Assembly: GCA_021234155.1 (NCBI GenBank)
Contig: JAJEKV010000057.1
Coordinates: 4,125,821-4,189,820, forward strand
Source: Isoetes taiwanensis
Lineage: Eukaryota > Streptophyta > Lycopodiopsida > Isoetales > Isoetaceae
DNA: 64,000 nucleotides
Direction: 5' to 3'
Shown here: one piece after another, positions 48,331-60,091 of the stretch
Layout of the letters: the number at the start of each line of letters is the position of its first letter
Position numbering within the stretch: the stretch's first letter is position 1
Made by a program: the position numbers and the translations under genes
Notes under the pieces: model-generated
Told to the model about the DNA's origin: nothing
The model's input: the letters and a program-made list of their open reading frames with translations, nothing else
Databases searched by the model: none

Positions 48331-49057
48331 GACTAACATGGGTATGAACATATAGGTGTTGATTAACATGAGCAAACTCTAGCAACTCTAGGTCCTCAAT
48401 TTTCTTCTCTAAAGAATGCCCTGTAAACTCCCTCCATAGATCGAAGCATTTTCTGGCCCATAATAACTTTGCAGTAGACTTGGAAATACCACCGGCTTCT
48501 ATTTCCTTTTTGAGCTCCTCATTAAGCAACTCCAGATCCTCAATGTTCTTCTCTAAAGAATGCCCTGTAAACTCCCTCCATAGATCGAAGCATTTTTTGG
48601 CCCATAACAACTTTGCAGCAGACTTGGAAATACCATGGGCTTCTACTTCCTTTTTGAGCTCCTCATCGAGCTCAACAAAAGGAACTCGAAAAACATTAGA
48701 TAGAACAGTGGAATTTGCTGGCACAGGAACTATCTGAAGCATCCTAAATGCACTAATACCTTGCATGTACTTTGCTATAACATCTTTCTCAAATTCTGAC
48801 ACAATCTTCGACTCAAAATCACCTAAGCCTCTGCTAGATGATTTATCAGCTACAAAATGACCAAAATCTATTGCCTCCTTCTCTTTTCCTTTGTATCCTT
48901 CAAACCTTCAATTACAGAATGCAGAAAATATAGAACCTTAGAAGAAAACAAGCAAGATAAAACATTAAGAACAACACGAAACTTTCTTTAGAGTGTCTTC
49001 TTTAAGAGTATACACATTCTTGATGAACTTGCCTTTATCTTCCTGAGTCGCGCCCAT
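48318..49057 (-). CDS. Hypothetical gene fragment with duplicated 48-residue segment
   Basis: On the minus strand an ATG at 49057 opens MGATQEDKGKFIKNVYTLKE, followed by an intron-like stretch (about 48905-48983). A second exon-like frame reads FEGYKGKEKEAIDFGHFVAD, then FEKDVIAKYMQGISAFRML, then two copies of a 48-residue unit (EELKKEVEAHGISKSAAKLL, WAKKCFDLWREFTGHSLEK, IEDLELL). The units are charged and probably helical. The second exon has no ATG of its own near 48802. I do not recognise the family. The splice borders are inferred, so this could be an incomplete gene or a pseudogene. Confidence 0.45.
48381..48668. repeat. In-frame 144 bp tandem duplication
   Basis: 48381-48524 and 48525-48668 are adjacent copies, with the same TAGATCGAAGCATTTT and CTTTTTGAGCTCCTCAT in each. 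The 144-base period keeps the reading frame of the minus-strand protein. Confidence 0.93.
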
Positions 49058-50699
49058 TGCACAAGCTGCGCCATTTGGTTACGCATCTGTTGATCGTCTC
49101 TATCGACATGTCCTCCTCTTCGTCAAGTTCCCTGCCAAACAAGTTCCTGGGTAGCCAATTGCGTTGTTGGCCTTGGTTCTCTTAGACCTGTGAAGCTGGA
49201 CTGAAGTTTCTAGTTGCAAGTGTTAATCACACATGCAGTTATTTGTTACTATGATACTCCTATGTTGATCTATTTCAAGCATAAAAGAAATCAAGATAAA
49301 ACAGGATGATAAAGTTGCAATGTTTATTTTTATTAATTATATCATAGTAATTGTAACTCAAAAGTTAAAAACAATACACTTGGTGATTTAAAATATTTAA
49401 GTTATTACAAGCTTGGAGGTTTAATTTCGTGATCGGTGCTTGGACTTGAAGAACTGCTTGATGTCTTTTAGCTTGAGGCCCTTGCCAATGTTTCAGAGGA
49501 TGTTTCATGAAGATCCTCCCTCCAAAGCTCGAGCCAACTTGGGTGCTGGAAGTTTCGATATCGTGGCTGTTACTATCGCTAGAGGTGCATAGCACATATG
49601 CCCTTAATGCAAAATTCAAACTGTATAGTGCACTGACAGCTTGACAGAAGATTACCAAGGAAAGATGCCACCCACAACATCTTCCAGATGAGCGACTGCA
49701 CATGCCAGCAACTTGGATTGCCGGAATCACAACTAGACATTCTAGGCAACTTCCCAAATGAACCAACCTTCGATGCAGAAAAGGGCTGGAAAGAAGGGCA
49801 GGAAAACTAAGGGCTTGAAAGAAGGGCAGGAAAACTAAGGCAAGCTCAACGACGAGCAGAAGCATATAGCTGACTTTATCCTCGATGCAATCAACCAGCA
49901 AGCAATGTGGATGGCCCGAAAGGCACAAGCAAGACGTTCGTCTTCAATAGTCTGATCAAGATACTAAGAGGATGTGGCGTGGGCATTGTATTAGTGGCTT
50001 GAACAGGCATAGCCAATTGTTACGAATTGTGCCAACATTTCAAATTAGTACCAACTCGAGTTCAATAAAAAACAAGAACTAGTTCCAGAACAAGAACCAA
50101 TGTATGGTAGATCATCGCCCAATCGGGCCGATCAGTGGTAAATACTGATTGGCAAAGCATTAAGGCAATGGCAAAATCTTGATCTCGACTCTTGATCTTG
50201 GCTTGGATCAATAGAGTAGAACTTAAGGATCTTAGATATGTAACAGTTGTGGCGGATTATTCGAACTCACGCATGCCAATTCTCTTGTAACAGATGTCAT
50301 TGAAGCTATATCTCCCTTGTACGATGCTGGTCAGCCTGTTTTATAGCAGGTCGGTCTTTTTCGAAAAGGGTTGCAGGCCTTTTCCTATAATGGCTTGCCT
50401 TTATTTCATAAAAGATAGATTGCCTTTAGCTAAGGAAAGGATCTTAGCTATTCTTATCCTTAACCTCATATATTTATAAGGTTTCGGTTGTGCCATAAAT
50501 CTCTTGGTCACGTAAATACTTTGCCTTGATAAATATTATTTAACCATAGCCCAAGGTTGCCCTTTGCCATTCGATTGCCTAGCCTTGCCAATAACTTGCC
50601 ATATTTATGCGCCCATGCTACTCCACCAAGTCTAACATCCAAGACCACTCCTTCCCAGCTACTATATTCGCATCAGTTCAACTGGCTGCCATTGAAATA
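49058..50699. other. Intergenic sequence
   Basis: No feature is identified with confidence. About 49788-49840 contains a 26-base direct repeat (GAAAGAAGGGCAGGAAAACT twice). A 187-codon minus-strand frame at 49365-49928 shows no recognisable motif and I do not call it a gene. Confidence 0.4.
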
Positions 50700-51012
50700 T
50701 TGTATTTAAGATAGGATTATCTAGGAGTTGATCCTTTCAAATCCCTTCTTGTTTTTATAGCCTAGATTCTACATAGACTATCTTGGAGACTCTTACTTTT
50801 GCGAGCCCAGTTGGGTGGTGAGATTTGCCCTTAAGGACTAGTTTTGAGAATTTTCTTACAATTTCATGTTGAATTATTGGACCATAGAATTATTGTGTGT
50901 ACAGTAACCTTTGTTTCCATTTCAAGGTCTCTAGGATTGCAAGGGAGGAAGCTCAAAGAGTTATAAAGAAAACCTTGTGATTAATGTGTATCCAGAATGT
51001 TTATCATTGTAG

Positions 51013-51091
<79 letters not shown>
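50700..51091 (+). mobile_element. LTR-family fragment, left part, interrupted
   Basis: 50720-50900 matches the LTR at 42985-43170. 50860-51010 matches 53515-53670 (TTTCCATTTCA, AGGATTGCAAGGGAG and CCTTGTGATTA). The match resumes at about 52538, so a 1.45 kb sequence is inserted here. Confidence 0.7.
51013..51091. repeat. (GTT)n microsatellite, about 26 units
   Basis: A pure GTT run. The related sequence at 53669 has only AGAGTTGTTTTTG at this place, showing expansion from a short seed. Confidence 0.95.
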
Positions 51092-51092
<1 letters not shown>

Positions 51093-52537
51093 CTTTCTTT
51101 TTGAAATATAATGTAATGTAATGTGTAAATATCTATACATTGTTTTTTTTGGAAGGCTGAACCAAAAGTTTATTAATCATCAAGAATATGTACAAAATGA
51201 ATATCCATCATCTAATTGTACAATGTATTTACTCCATACTAGATAAGTAAAAGGAGATAAGGCTCTGCTTAAAGGTCTAACTGCATTGGGCTTGTAACGG
51301 AGTTAAATCAGATGTGACTATTGGAATCTGAGGAGAGTTTGAAGACGTTTCCTGGGCCTGCAGCAAGACAGTATTATCTTTATCCAGACCAGCCCATTGA
51401 AGTGGAGCAAAGCGACCATATGCAACAGGAGGAGCAGAATCACGTAGAGCAAGTGCTGAGGAGGGCTGAGAAGTCGAGGTGTTAGAACCCTTAGCTGACT
51501 TTCGAGGTTGGCAAAGAGCCTGAGGTGGATGTTTGGGTGGAGGGCGGGCACCACGGCGATCAATGTCCATGTATTGCCCACAAGCCTCTTGAACTTGCTC
51601 TTGCGACCTCTGAATCTCATCCAGCCTTTGGCTTTGCTCATCCAACAATAGAGATGTGGGACCAGCGACTGGAATCGATGTAGAGGAAGTCACAAGGGGA
51701 TGAGAGACATCCATTGAAGAAGGAAAAGAGCTAGAAGTAAGATTTGCAGTAGAGGCAACTGGAGGAACCTGCTCGTAAGACTTAAGATATTGAGCAAAGA
51801 GAGGGGCCTAAGGGAATATGACAGCCAGCTTTGGACCATTAACAATTGTAGCTTGAAAGAAAAAAACAAGGGCCCACTCTAAACAACAAATTGTCTGAGG
51901 CAGATCGTGATGAATGGGCCGTGCTACACAAATCTTAGTAATGACATTGGTTATATCATGTTGCAAGTGAAGTCCAATCTCATTAGCAATAGTAGAAATG
52001 AACTCCGAGTCCTGAAACTCTGGAGTGGCCATCTCGAACACACATCTTTGGAGAATCTAGAGCATATTCCCTTTCACCAGTGCCTTATACCCCATTAGGA
52101 TTACCAGAGGAGTGCTTGGAAGGACTACGAGTTGCTTTTGCCATCTCCACTAAAGAGGCCGAGATTTCAGAGCTCAACAGTCCCCCACAAAAGAGTAAGT
52201 TCTGATAAATATAAGAACCACTGAAAAGAGCATACCACGATCTCTCCAATGAGCTGAAATAGCACGCCTAAAACTGCCACCAAATGCACGAGTTATGGCA
52301 AAAAGAAGATTGCAGCCAAACCCTAACACCGACAACAAAGGGCCGAAGTTGTCAGGCAATTTTTCACTGCCAAAGCAGTCTAATCAGCATACAAACTACA
52401 TATCAACAGATAGGGCATGCAACGAGCTTTCCAACAAGCTCAAAATCACTGAGATCTGGCATAGGAATCAAAAGTTATGCAAAGGAACGGGGTTGAAATC
52501 TTAGGCACCATCACCACGCCCTTCAACGTGTTTCAAA
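51092..52537 (-). mobile_element. Minus-strand retroelement nested in the LTR fragment
   Basis: The 3' end (T-run at 51143-51150 and the following 290 bases) is shared with 9386-9680. Inside are two unassigned minus-strand frames: 51277-51714 (rich in Ser, Pro and Gln, with RRGARPPPKHPPQ) and 51808-52041 (ATPEFQDSEFISTIANEIGL). Near 52144 a third starts MAKATRSPSKHSSGNP and is broken soon after. They may be pieces of an ORF1/gag-like protein. No RT is seen. Confidence 0.55.
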
Positions 52538-52600
52538 TCAATAGTTGTTTTTTATATGAAGCACATATATAATTGACAAGATGGCTGTATATCTAACTCG
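52538..52600 (+). mobile_element. LTR-family fragment, right part
   Basis: GAAGCACATATATAATTGAC and AAGATGGCTGTATA match 53690-53730, continuing the sequence interrupted at 51091. Confidence 0.65.
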
Positions 52601-53396
52601 AGAAGTGGTTATCTCTGACCTACTTGTTTGCAAGCTCAATAACATAATGGTTTCTATGATTTGTTCGTGGATCCGCTCAAATCTCCTCATCTCTTGATCA
52701 AATGGAATTTCTAAGGACTAGGAAGGCGATCCAAATGGGTTTTCGACCGAATTAGATGATCTAAAAAACTGCCTCCAAAATCTTATCCAAGATTGGTCCG
52801 TTAGAACACACCTTCATGCGTAGTTTATTGCGGGGTTAATTTGGAAAAAACTAATGGTTATTCCCAGTCCGTTAACCTGGACATGTCCAGATCACCTACT
52901 ATTTGGTCCGGATAACCACGTGCCATAGTAGATTTATGGCTTTCCAGACCTCTGGTAAGTCCAACGTGTACTTTGCATATTAGAGCATAATGAGTAGCCA
53001 TCTCTTCTACAAGTGTGCAATATTTTTAGATCTAGAATCCAATAATATAAAATTCGTAGTGGATGACAAGTTTACCTGGTTGGGACCAGGTTTTTAGCTG
53101 CACAGAGTAGGGGCTAAGGCGGACATAGGGCCTCCACTCCAATCCATAGCAGGATTTCAAGAAATATGTGTTGTGGGGGAATCCAATAAGTGCAGGGTCG
53201 TGAATCAAGGTATCAGCAGAGTTCATAATAGTGGTATTAATGGTATCAAAGCTAGGTCTCAGTCTCCTCCATGCCAATTAACAAAGATAATTGTGGGTCT
53301 TCTCCATGTCAATTAACAAATTGCGAGTTTTACTGCACAAAAGAATAAAACTAGTTATGATTGGTAGAAGGCCAGTCTTAGTATCACCATAGTTTG
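52601..53396. other. Intergenic sequence
   Basis: No gene or repeat is supported. Confidence 0.4.
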
Positions 53397-53730
53397 CTAG
53401 TTCATGAAAGCATATTTTTATAACATAAGGTTTAGCTGGTTTAAGAGGTGTATTGTATGAAAAAAATGTATGAAAATAGGGCAAAAAGGAATCTATACAG
53501 TTCGTATTGAATTTACTTACAATGTCGTGTTGAATTATTGGATGATAGAATTATTGTTTGTATACTAACCTTTATTTCCATTTCAGGATCTTTAGGATTG
53601 CAAGGGAGAAAGCTCAGGAAGTTGTAAAGCAAACCTTGTGATTACTTTGTATCCAGAGCATCGATCATTGTAGAGTTGTTTTTGATACGAAGCACATATA
53701 AAATTGACAAGATGGTTGTATACCTAATAT
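53397..53730 (+). mobile_element. Uninterrupted copy of the LTR-family sequence
   Basis: 53397-53508 matches 46374-46480. 53515-53730 matches the two halves at 50860-51010 and 52538-52600 without the intervening 1.45 kb. This supplies the empty-site version of the nested insertion. Confidence 0.7.
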
Positions 53731-56281
53731 TGCTTTGCCTGAGGCGATAATGATATTTGGAAAATAGAATTTTCACTGCATACGAGACTTTGATATGAGA
53801 TCATTTCTATTTTTATGTTTCTTTCCCTATGCCCCTGTCAAATATGGTAAGACATAGTTAAATTGGAGAAGCCAAATTGAAAATTGTACCTACAAGTTGA
53901 TATGGATAGGTCTACCTATTCGAAGGTATCAAACAACATTCTTAAATAGTTTATTGATGTGATGTTAAACAAAAGACACAATAAATAAACTCCAAAATAG
54001 TTTGGTATTTCATATGCAATAAAGCACATAAACTTTGTAGGAGAGAGAGGCTTACAACAAACTTTGAACTAGATAAAATAGGAATGAGACAATGCAAGAG
54101 CTGAATACCAAGTGGCGGCAAAGAAAGAAGGCCAAGAGCTATGTCATTTGTCGGATAGTGTTGGATAGTGTTAGATTAGATTGTTGATATAGAGATCTAA
54201 TTGATTTATATTCATTGTTCTATACTTAATGGTCTTATATACTCATTGTATGCCGCCAAATTATACTCTTCACGTCACTGAGCACATTTTAAACCAACTT
54301 ATGGCCAAGAAGTAAACATATGCTCTATTAAGAGCAAATGTCATTGTTTAGCAATGGAAGAGTTGGTGGTGCTTACGACATGAGAACTGTCTAACATGAC
54401 AAAAAGCTAAAGTTGCTCGTGCAAGGAGGTTAATATTTGTGTGAAATCCCTGCCAAAAGAGGTGAGCACGAGGGTGGCAGGGCCAATAAGAGGATCATAT
54501 CAAAAATCTATTGAAATTTTCACTAATGTCAACTCATGTGTGTCGACAAGAATTGGCCAAACGATGTGTGAACCATGCCTGTGCATCTGGCAATGGCAAG
54601 GGGCATGGTTCACACTAGTCCTTACTTAGGAAGGTGGAAGGGAATAGGGTGTGTGAAACTGTTTAAAACCTATTGGGAATCTCCTAATGTTCTGATTGGG
54701 AATCTCCTAACGTTATGTATTGGAGTTCTACTGGAAAGTTTCCTAGTCGGATATTTCAAGTTTCCAGTTGAAAATTTGTATTGCAGTGATAGAAATATGC
54801 ATATGCATAAAATCCACTGGAAAGTTTCCTGTGGGATGCGCTAGGTGGACCAAAAATGTCCAGAGCAAACAATTTATCCAAGAGTGGTGTAGGGGCAAGA
54901 AGGTGCAAGATAGACATCATCAATGCAGACAACAAACTGTTTGAAATTTGGCTTTAATCAAATTTTAGGTATTAGGGTGGTGAAGGGTATTAAAAAACTC
55001 TGCCAGTACGCCCAACCTCCATAGCCAGACCTTCCTTTCTGGTAGTGGTAAGTCCGGTCCTTCAATGCAATGATGCAACCCTGATGAAGCCATGGCGTTA
55101 AAATCCCACGGCTTCCTCTCACAAACAGGGCCTTGCGGATCTGTCAGTACCCAGAAGCGCCATATTCATGTCTTTTTGTCTTTGTCTCTAGTATTTCCTT
55201 CTCCTTGCGCCCATGTTTGTGTTGCCGCTGCAACAGTTTACAGAACCCAATTGCTATTTCTTTTATAATTCTTTGCATCTTCTCTGCCAAGCCGCTAGAT
55301 CCGCCGCTCAATTCTGATCATTCGGAACATAAGCTTGATTTGAGCAGAAATCGCGATCTGGGTGGATCCGATTCGTACTGGGTTTTCCTTTTCCTCGGGA
55401 GTTGAGATTAGATAAAGCGATGATAGCTGTTTTCTGATGGACAGATATTTCGCTGCTCCAGAGCTTCAAAATAGCTCGAAGCTCTGCAATGTGTAAATTG
55501 CATGCACCTCCTCTTTTGTGGCAGAGTTTTCCGTTTGGCATCTTTAGTTCCTGCCGCATATTTTAGTTTTTCCCTAGGCCTATTTTTCTTTCTTCCGATC
55601 TTCCTCATCTTGTATATATATCAGCCACAGGGGCCACCTATACACCCTCGATTTTTGTTCGTGATGTATGCTGTTTCTCCGTGTTTTAGTTTTTCTCAAT
55701 AAACAAGCATTTCCTTTACCGCCCATCAGACATATCCTTCTAATTCTTCGGCATGGCTCTACTTTCTTCAATGTGGTTTGGGTTTTGTATCTGATTAAGG
55801 ATGCAAGATACTGTGCACCAATTTCTGATGCAGTGATTGAGGGTTCCAACGAACAATTAATATGGAAAGGATCTTGTGATTTGGGGGTCCTCTCTGTTGC
55901 GCATTAATTACACAGTGCGCGTTTTTTCTCATTTAAATCCCTCCTCGTGAGCCAATAATCGTGCAAGGAAAGAGGGAAACAAGGGCTCCTTGTGATATAA
56001 TGCCGGAAAAGGTTGCATTTTCCAATCGCCCATCTAGCCATGGAGCTGGATTCTCGTCTTTGAAGGATTGGTTCTTTGATATAAGACCGGAGCAGCATTC
56101 TTTCATGCACAAAAAAGAATGCAAAGCGGCTATCTAATTGCTGGAGTTTGGGCATTTGAAGGCTGGATCCTATTCAGAAACCAGAGAAAGAATGTGCTTG
56201 TTCATGCAAAAGAAGAAAGGAGGCAATGACATTGGTTTTTTTTTTCCGTTCAAGTATCAAATTCGTTGGTAAGTAGATAAC
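53731..56281. other. Intergenic region and RBOH upstream sequence
   Basis: No gene is supported from 53731 to about 55000. 55010-56281 should contain the RBOH promoter and 5' UTR. A TATATATA word at 55613-55620 is one possible TATA box; the transcription start cannot be fixed, and a 5' UTR intron is possible. Short frames in both strands here are not convincing. Confidence 0.4.
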
Positions 56282-59200
56282 ATGGCTGCCGCTGAAGGGC
56301 AGCATGTTGTATATGTAGACCTGGATGGCAAGCACAATCCTCCCAATAACAGCATGCACTGGAAAATGAAGGACTTGAGAAAGGAGGACATGGAGAAGAA
56401 TCCACACATCGTTGTTGAAGTGTTTCTGGATATTCTTAGGGACTCTGTTACGGTGAAGAATGTCCAGACCACCTCTGTAATACCCAAGCCAAGAAATACT
56501 TCGGCCCGAGTAGTGCCTGTTGTGGATTCTTCACAGGCCCCTGTGCCATCTTCACAGTCCTCTGTGCCATCTCGAGCTATAGAAGGTCTCAGGTTCATTG
56601 ATAAAACAACTGGAAATATGGATCTGGAGGCACTCTGGCGGGCTGTCGAGTTCAGATTTCATAGTTTAACATCTCCTGATGGAAAGCTACCACGTTCTCA
56701 ATTTGGAGCATGCATTGGTGAGTAGTAATTCTAGAATTATTTAAAATGCACGTAATTGATTCTGCTTGATCTTTACAGGAATAAGCTCGAAGGAGTTTGC
56801 AAATGAGCTTTTTGATGCTGTTTCACGGAGGAGGAGGAGGTGTCTTACGCAGAGCCTTACCAAGGAAGAATTGCATCAGTATTGGATGCAGATCACAGAC
56901 AAGCGGTTTGATTCAAGAATGCAGCTATTTTTTGACTTGTAAGAATGCTCGTTCATTATTTTCTTCTAGACATTTGATTTCTGATCCAATTCCGGAACTG
57001 CAGATGTGACACAGATTCAGATGGCCAAATCAGCAAGGACGAAATTAAAGAGGTTAGCCTGCTCTCTTACTTTATTCTTCCTAGGTAACAGAAGGCAGAG
57101 TCATACCTGAGAAACAGAACCGATTAGTGATTTCTATAAAAATGCCCCTTCTATTTGCATTAGAATGCCCCTGTCTCAGGTTTCATATTAAGCTTGACTT
57201 TAGCATTGACTCTCAGAACCCTATCACGGTTTTAGTTACAAAAATTCCTTTTAAGCTTGAATTCATTGTTTTGACTCATGATGAGCTGCTGTTTTTGTAG
57301 GTTATCCTCTTAAGTGCATCTGCAAACAAGCTTTCTATCTTGGAAGAACAAGCAGAAGACTATGCAGCATTGATCATGAATGAACTTGATCACGACCATA
57401 AAGGCTACATTGGGGTAAGTTTAGCAGTGGTTTTCGATATTTTGGGAAAATTCAAATAAATCATAATAAGTGTCACACATTTGGATGCAGTTGGTAGAGT
57501 TTGAAACTTTGCTTCGAGGCCCAGAATTGTACTTACAAGGCGAAGGATGCCATCATATTTTGCCTCAGCCTAAGAAGAGGAACCAATTTGAATCAATCAC
57601 TAGGCAGGCAGAGTGTCTTTTCTGGGATGATTGGCAGCGGGTCTGGATCTTGGCTCTGTGGTTTACTATCATGGCAGTTCTTTTTACTTGGAAATTTATA
57701 CAATACAGTTACAGATCAGGATTTGAGGTTATGGGTTACTGTGTCTGTACAGCAAAAGGAGCTGCTGAAACTCTCAAGCTGAATATGTCTCTAGTTTTAT
57801 TGCCTGTTTGTCGGAACACAATCACTTGGTTACGGTCCACTGCAGTGTCATCAGCAATTCCCTTTGATGACAGCATTACTTTTCATAAGGCAGGTTCATG
57901 TGCCCCTAAAGAAAGTAGTTGACACCATTGGATCCTTAGTGATGCTTGTGAATGGTATTTCCTGACAGGCTCTTTCATGGCATCTCATTGCAGCTTGTCG
58001 CAGGAGCAGTCGTCGTTGGAGTTTTAATTCATGCTGGGGTTCATTTGTCATGTGATTTTCCAAGAATAGCAAATGCAGATCCTGATAAGTTCATGCGCAC
58101 TCTTGGAGGTCGCTTTCATGGTGTGCAACCTACATATTGGAAGTTTATTGTGTCAATAGGAGGAGTTACAGGGGTGATAATGGTGCTGCTGATGTTAGTT
58201 GCATATGTGTTAGCAAGTTGTCGCAAGGGACGATATCAAGCAAAGCTGCCCTGGCCCTTCCACAAACTGATGGGGTTTAATTCTTTCTGGTACTCCCATC
58301 ACTTGTTCATCTTAGTCTATGCAACCCTCATCGTGCACTCATTATTCCTGTTCCTGACACATAATTGGGTGGAAAAAACGGTGAGCCATACATATCATGT
58401 ACAAAATGAATCCAAAGGCATTCTTCTCCTGGAATGTCTCTCATGAACTTGACCATTTTGCAGACATGGATTTACATACTTATACCTATTTTACTGTACA
58501 TGCAAGAACGTGCAGTCCGGGTTTTAAGATCATGTGTGTACAAAGTCAACATTTTAAAGGTAATTCTGTGTAATATGCAAGGCTTTCTTATGGCATATCA
58601 TTCCAAGGATTGAGCAATTTTGCAGGTTGTAATCCATCCTGGTGAGGTTCTATCAATACAAATGGCTAAGCCTCTTGGCTTCAGATACCAAAGTGGAATG
58701 TACCTATTTCTACAGTGTCCAACTGTATCGTCATTTGAGTGGTGAGCCTTTTCAGTTTTGATTGAGCCACGCCACACACACTGGCTCAAAATTCTACTGT
58801 ATTACAGGCATCCGTTCTCCATCACTTCAGCACCAGGTGATGATTATTTGAGTGTCCATATACGTGCATTAGGGGATTGGACACGCGAGATCATAAATGT
58901 ATTTTCAGAGGCAAGCAAGCTCTACAACTCTTCCTGAAATAAAAAATTTCCATCTAAACTGGATTTTCCTTCTATAGGCTCTTGATGTTTCAGCTTCAAA
59001 TTTGACTTCCGCAGACAAAGATGGCCTATACTCAAGGTACTTCCAAGTTCCACACTTGTGCTATTTGAACCTACATACTCATAGTGCCTTTTCATAATGA
59101 CAGTTTGCCAAAGGTCTCTATTGATGGACCTTATGGAGCTCCTGCACAAGACTTCAAAAAGTATGATATTCTTCTGCTTGTTGGGCTTGGAATTGGAGCA

Positions 59201-60091
59201 ACACCTTTTATCAGTATCCTAAAGGACATGCTTAATGAGATTAAGCAAACAGATCACAAGCCAGTAAGCTGAATATGCTTCTCAGGGCATGTTCCCCACT
59301 CCTTTGTGAGATATTCCCTTGTGAGATATTGCTGATCGCTGACATTTCTCGCAGGAATTCCAAACCAGCTTTCACAAGAAGTTTCAAGCTGCCAGAAAAA
59401 GAGGACGTAAATTTTGTGGTCCAACCAACGCATATTTTTACTGGGTTACAAGGGAGCAAGGTTCATTTGAATGGTTCAAAGGAGTCATGAACGAAGTTGC
59501 TGAGATGGATAACCAGGTAGATACTATCCACTAAGCGATCAATATCCACTAAGTGATTGAATGTCTCCTTTGAGATTTACAGCATTATAATTACCTTACA
59601 GGCTGTAATTGAGATGCATAATTATTTAACGAGTGTGTATGAAGAAGGTGATGCCCGCTCGATTCTCATAACTCTCATTCAGGCTCTCCATCATGCAAAG
59701 AGTGGGGTCGATATTGTTTCTGGCACCAGAGTATGTGGAAACCTTATCTCATTTTCTGACTTGCTTGTACTTTCTGAAAAACAATTTTGAAACAAGATAA
59801 CAAATCTATTTCAGGTTCGGACTCATTTTTCTAAGCCTAGCTGGAACAACGTATTTGCAAGGCTTGCTTCTATTCATCCTGGTAGAACAGTAGGTGAGTG
59901 GTGCATCATCTTCTAAAACTTAATGAATTTCGTTTAACGAATTATCCTTTTCCAACTTCTCTATTCTTCCGATTTCTGCAGGAGTTTTCTTCTGTGGAAA
60001 TTCTAGAGCAGCCATGGAGTTGAATAACTTATCACGGATATGTTCCCAGAAAACAAGTACACGTTTTGTTTTCCACAAAGAGAATTTCTAG
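56282..60091 (+). CDS. RBOH: Respiratory burst NADPH oxidase (RBOH), 15 exons
   Basis: A plasma-membrane flavocytochrome that moves electrons from cytosolic NADPH through FAD and two haems to apoplastic O2, giving superoxide for signalling, immunity and tip growth. Exons: 56282-56717, 56779-56938, 57004-57052, 57301-57414, 57491-57889, 57994-58380, 58464-58559, 58626-58741, 58808-58910, 58978-59036, 59104-59263, 59355-59516, 59602-59730, 59815-59893, 59982-60091. They join in frame to 852 residues, normal for the family. Seen in order: [14 protein letters not shown] and [10 protein letters not shown]-terminal region; EF-hand 1 [12 protein letters not shown] (about 200-212) and EF-hand 2 [13 protein letters not shown]; membrane segments from about 305; haem histidines in [12 protein letters not shown] and [14 protein letters not shown] site [17 protein letters not shown] sites GLGIGATPF and [12 protein letters not shown]; terminal FVFHKENF. 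Ca2+ binding and phosphorylation normally regulate it. Introns 5 and 9 begin with GC. No disabling lesion is seen. Confidence 0.95.
57890..57993 (+). other. GC-AG intron 5 of RBOH
   Basis: The frame requires HK of exon 5 to join LVAG of exon 6. The boundary is AAG|GCAGGT, with the 3' end at TTGCAG. The GT one step later (GCAG|GTTC) would break the frame, so GC is the donor. Confidence 0.85.
58911..58977 (+). other. GC-AG intron 9 of RBOH
   Basis: Exon 9 ends VFSE at TCAGAG|GCAAGC and exon 10 begins ALDVSAS after TTCTATAG. No GT donor lies near in frame, and GCAAG fits the GC-AG intron consensus. Confidence 0.85.

Noticed and set aside
49365-49928. 187-codon minus-strand frame
   Set aside because: Hydrophobic stretches but no recognisable domain, and no support from neighbours.
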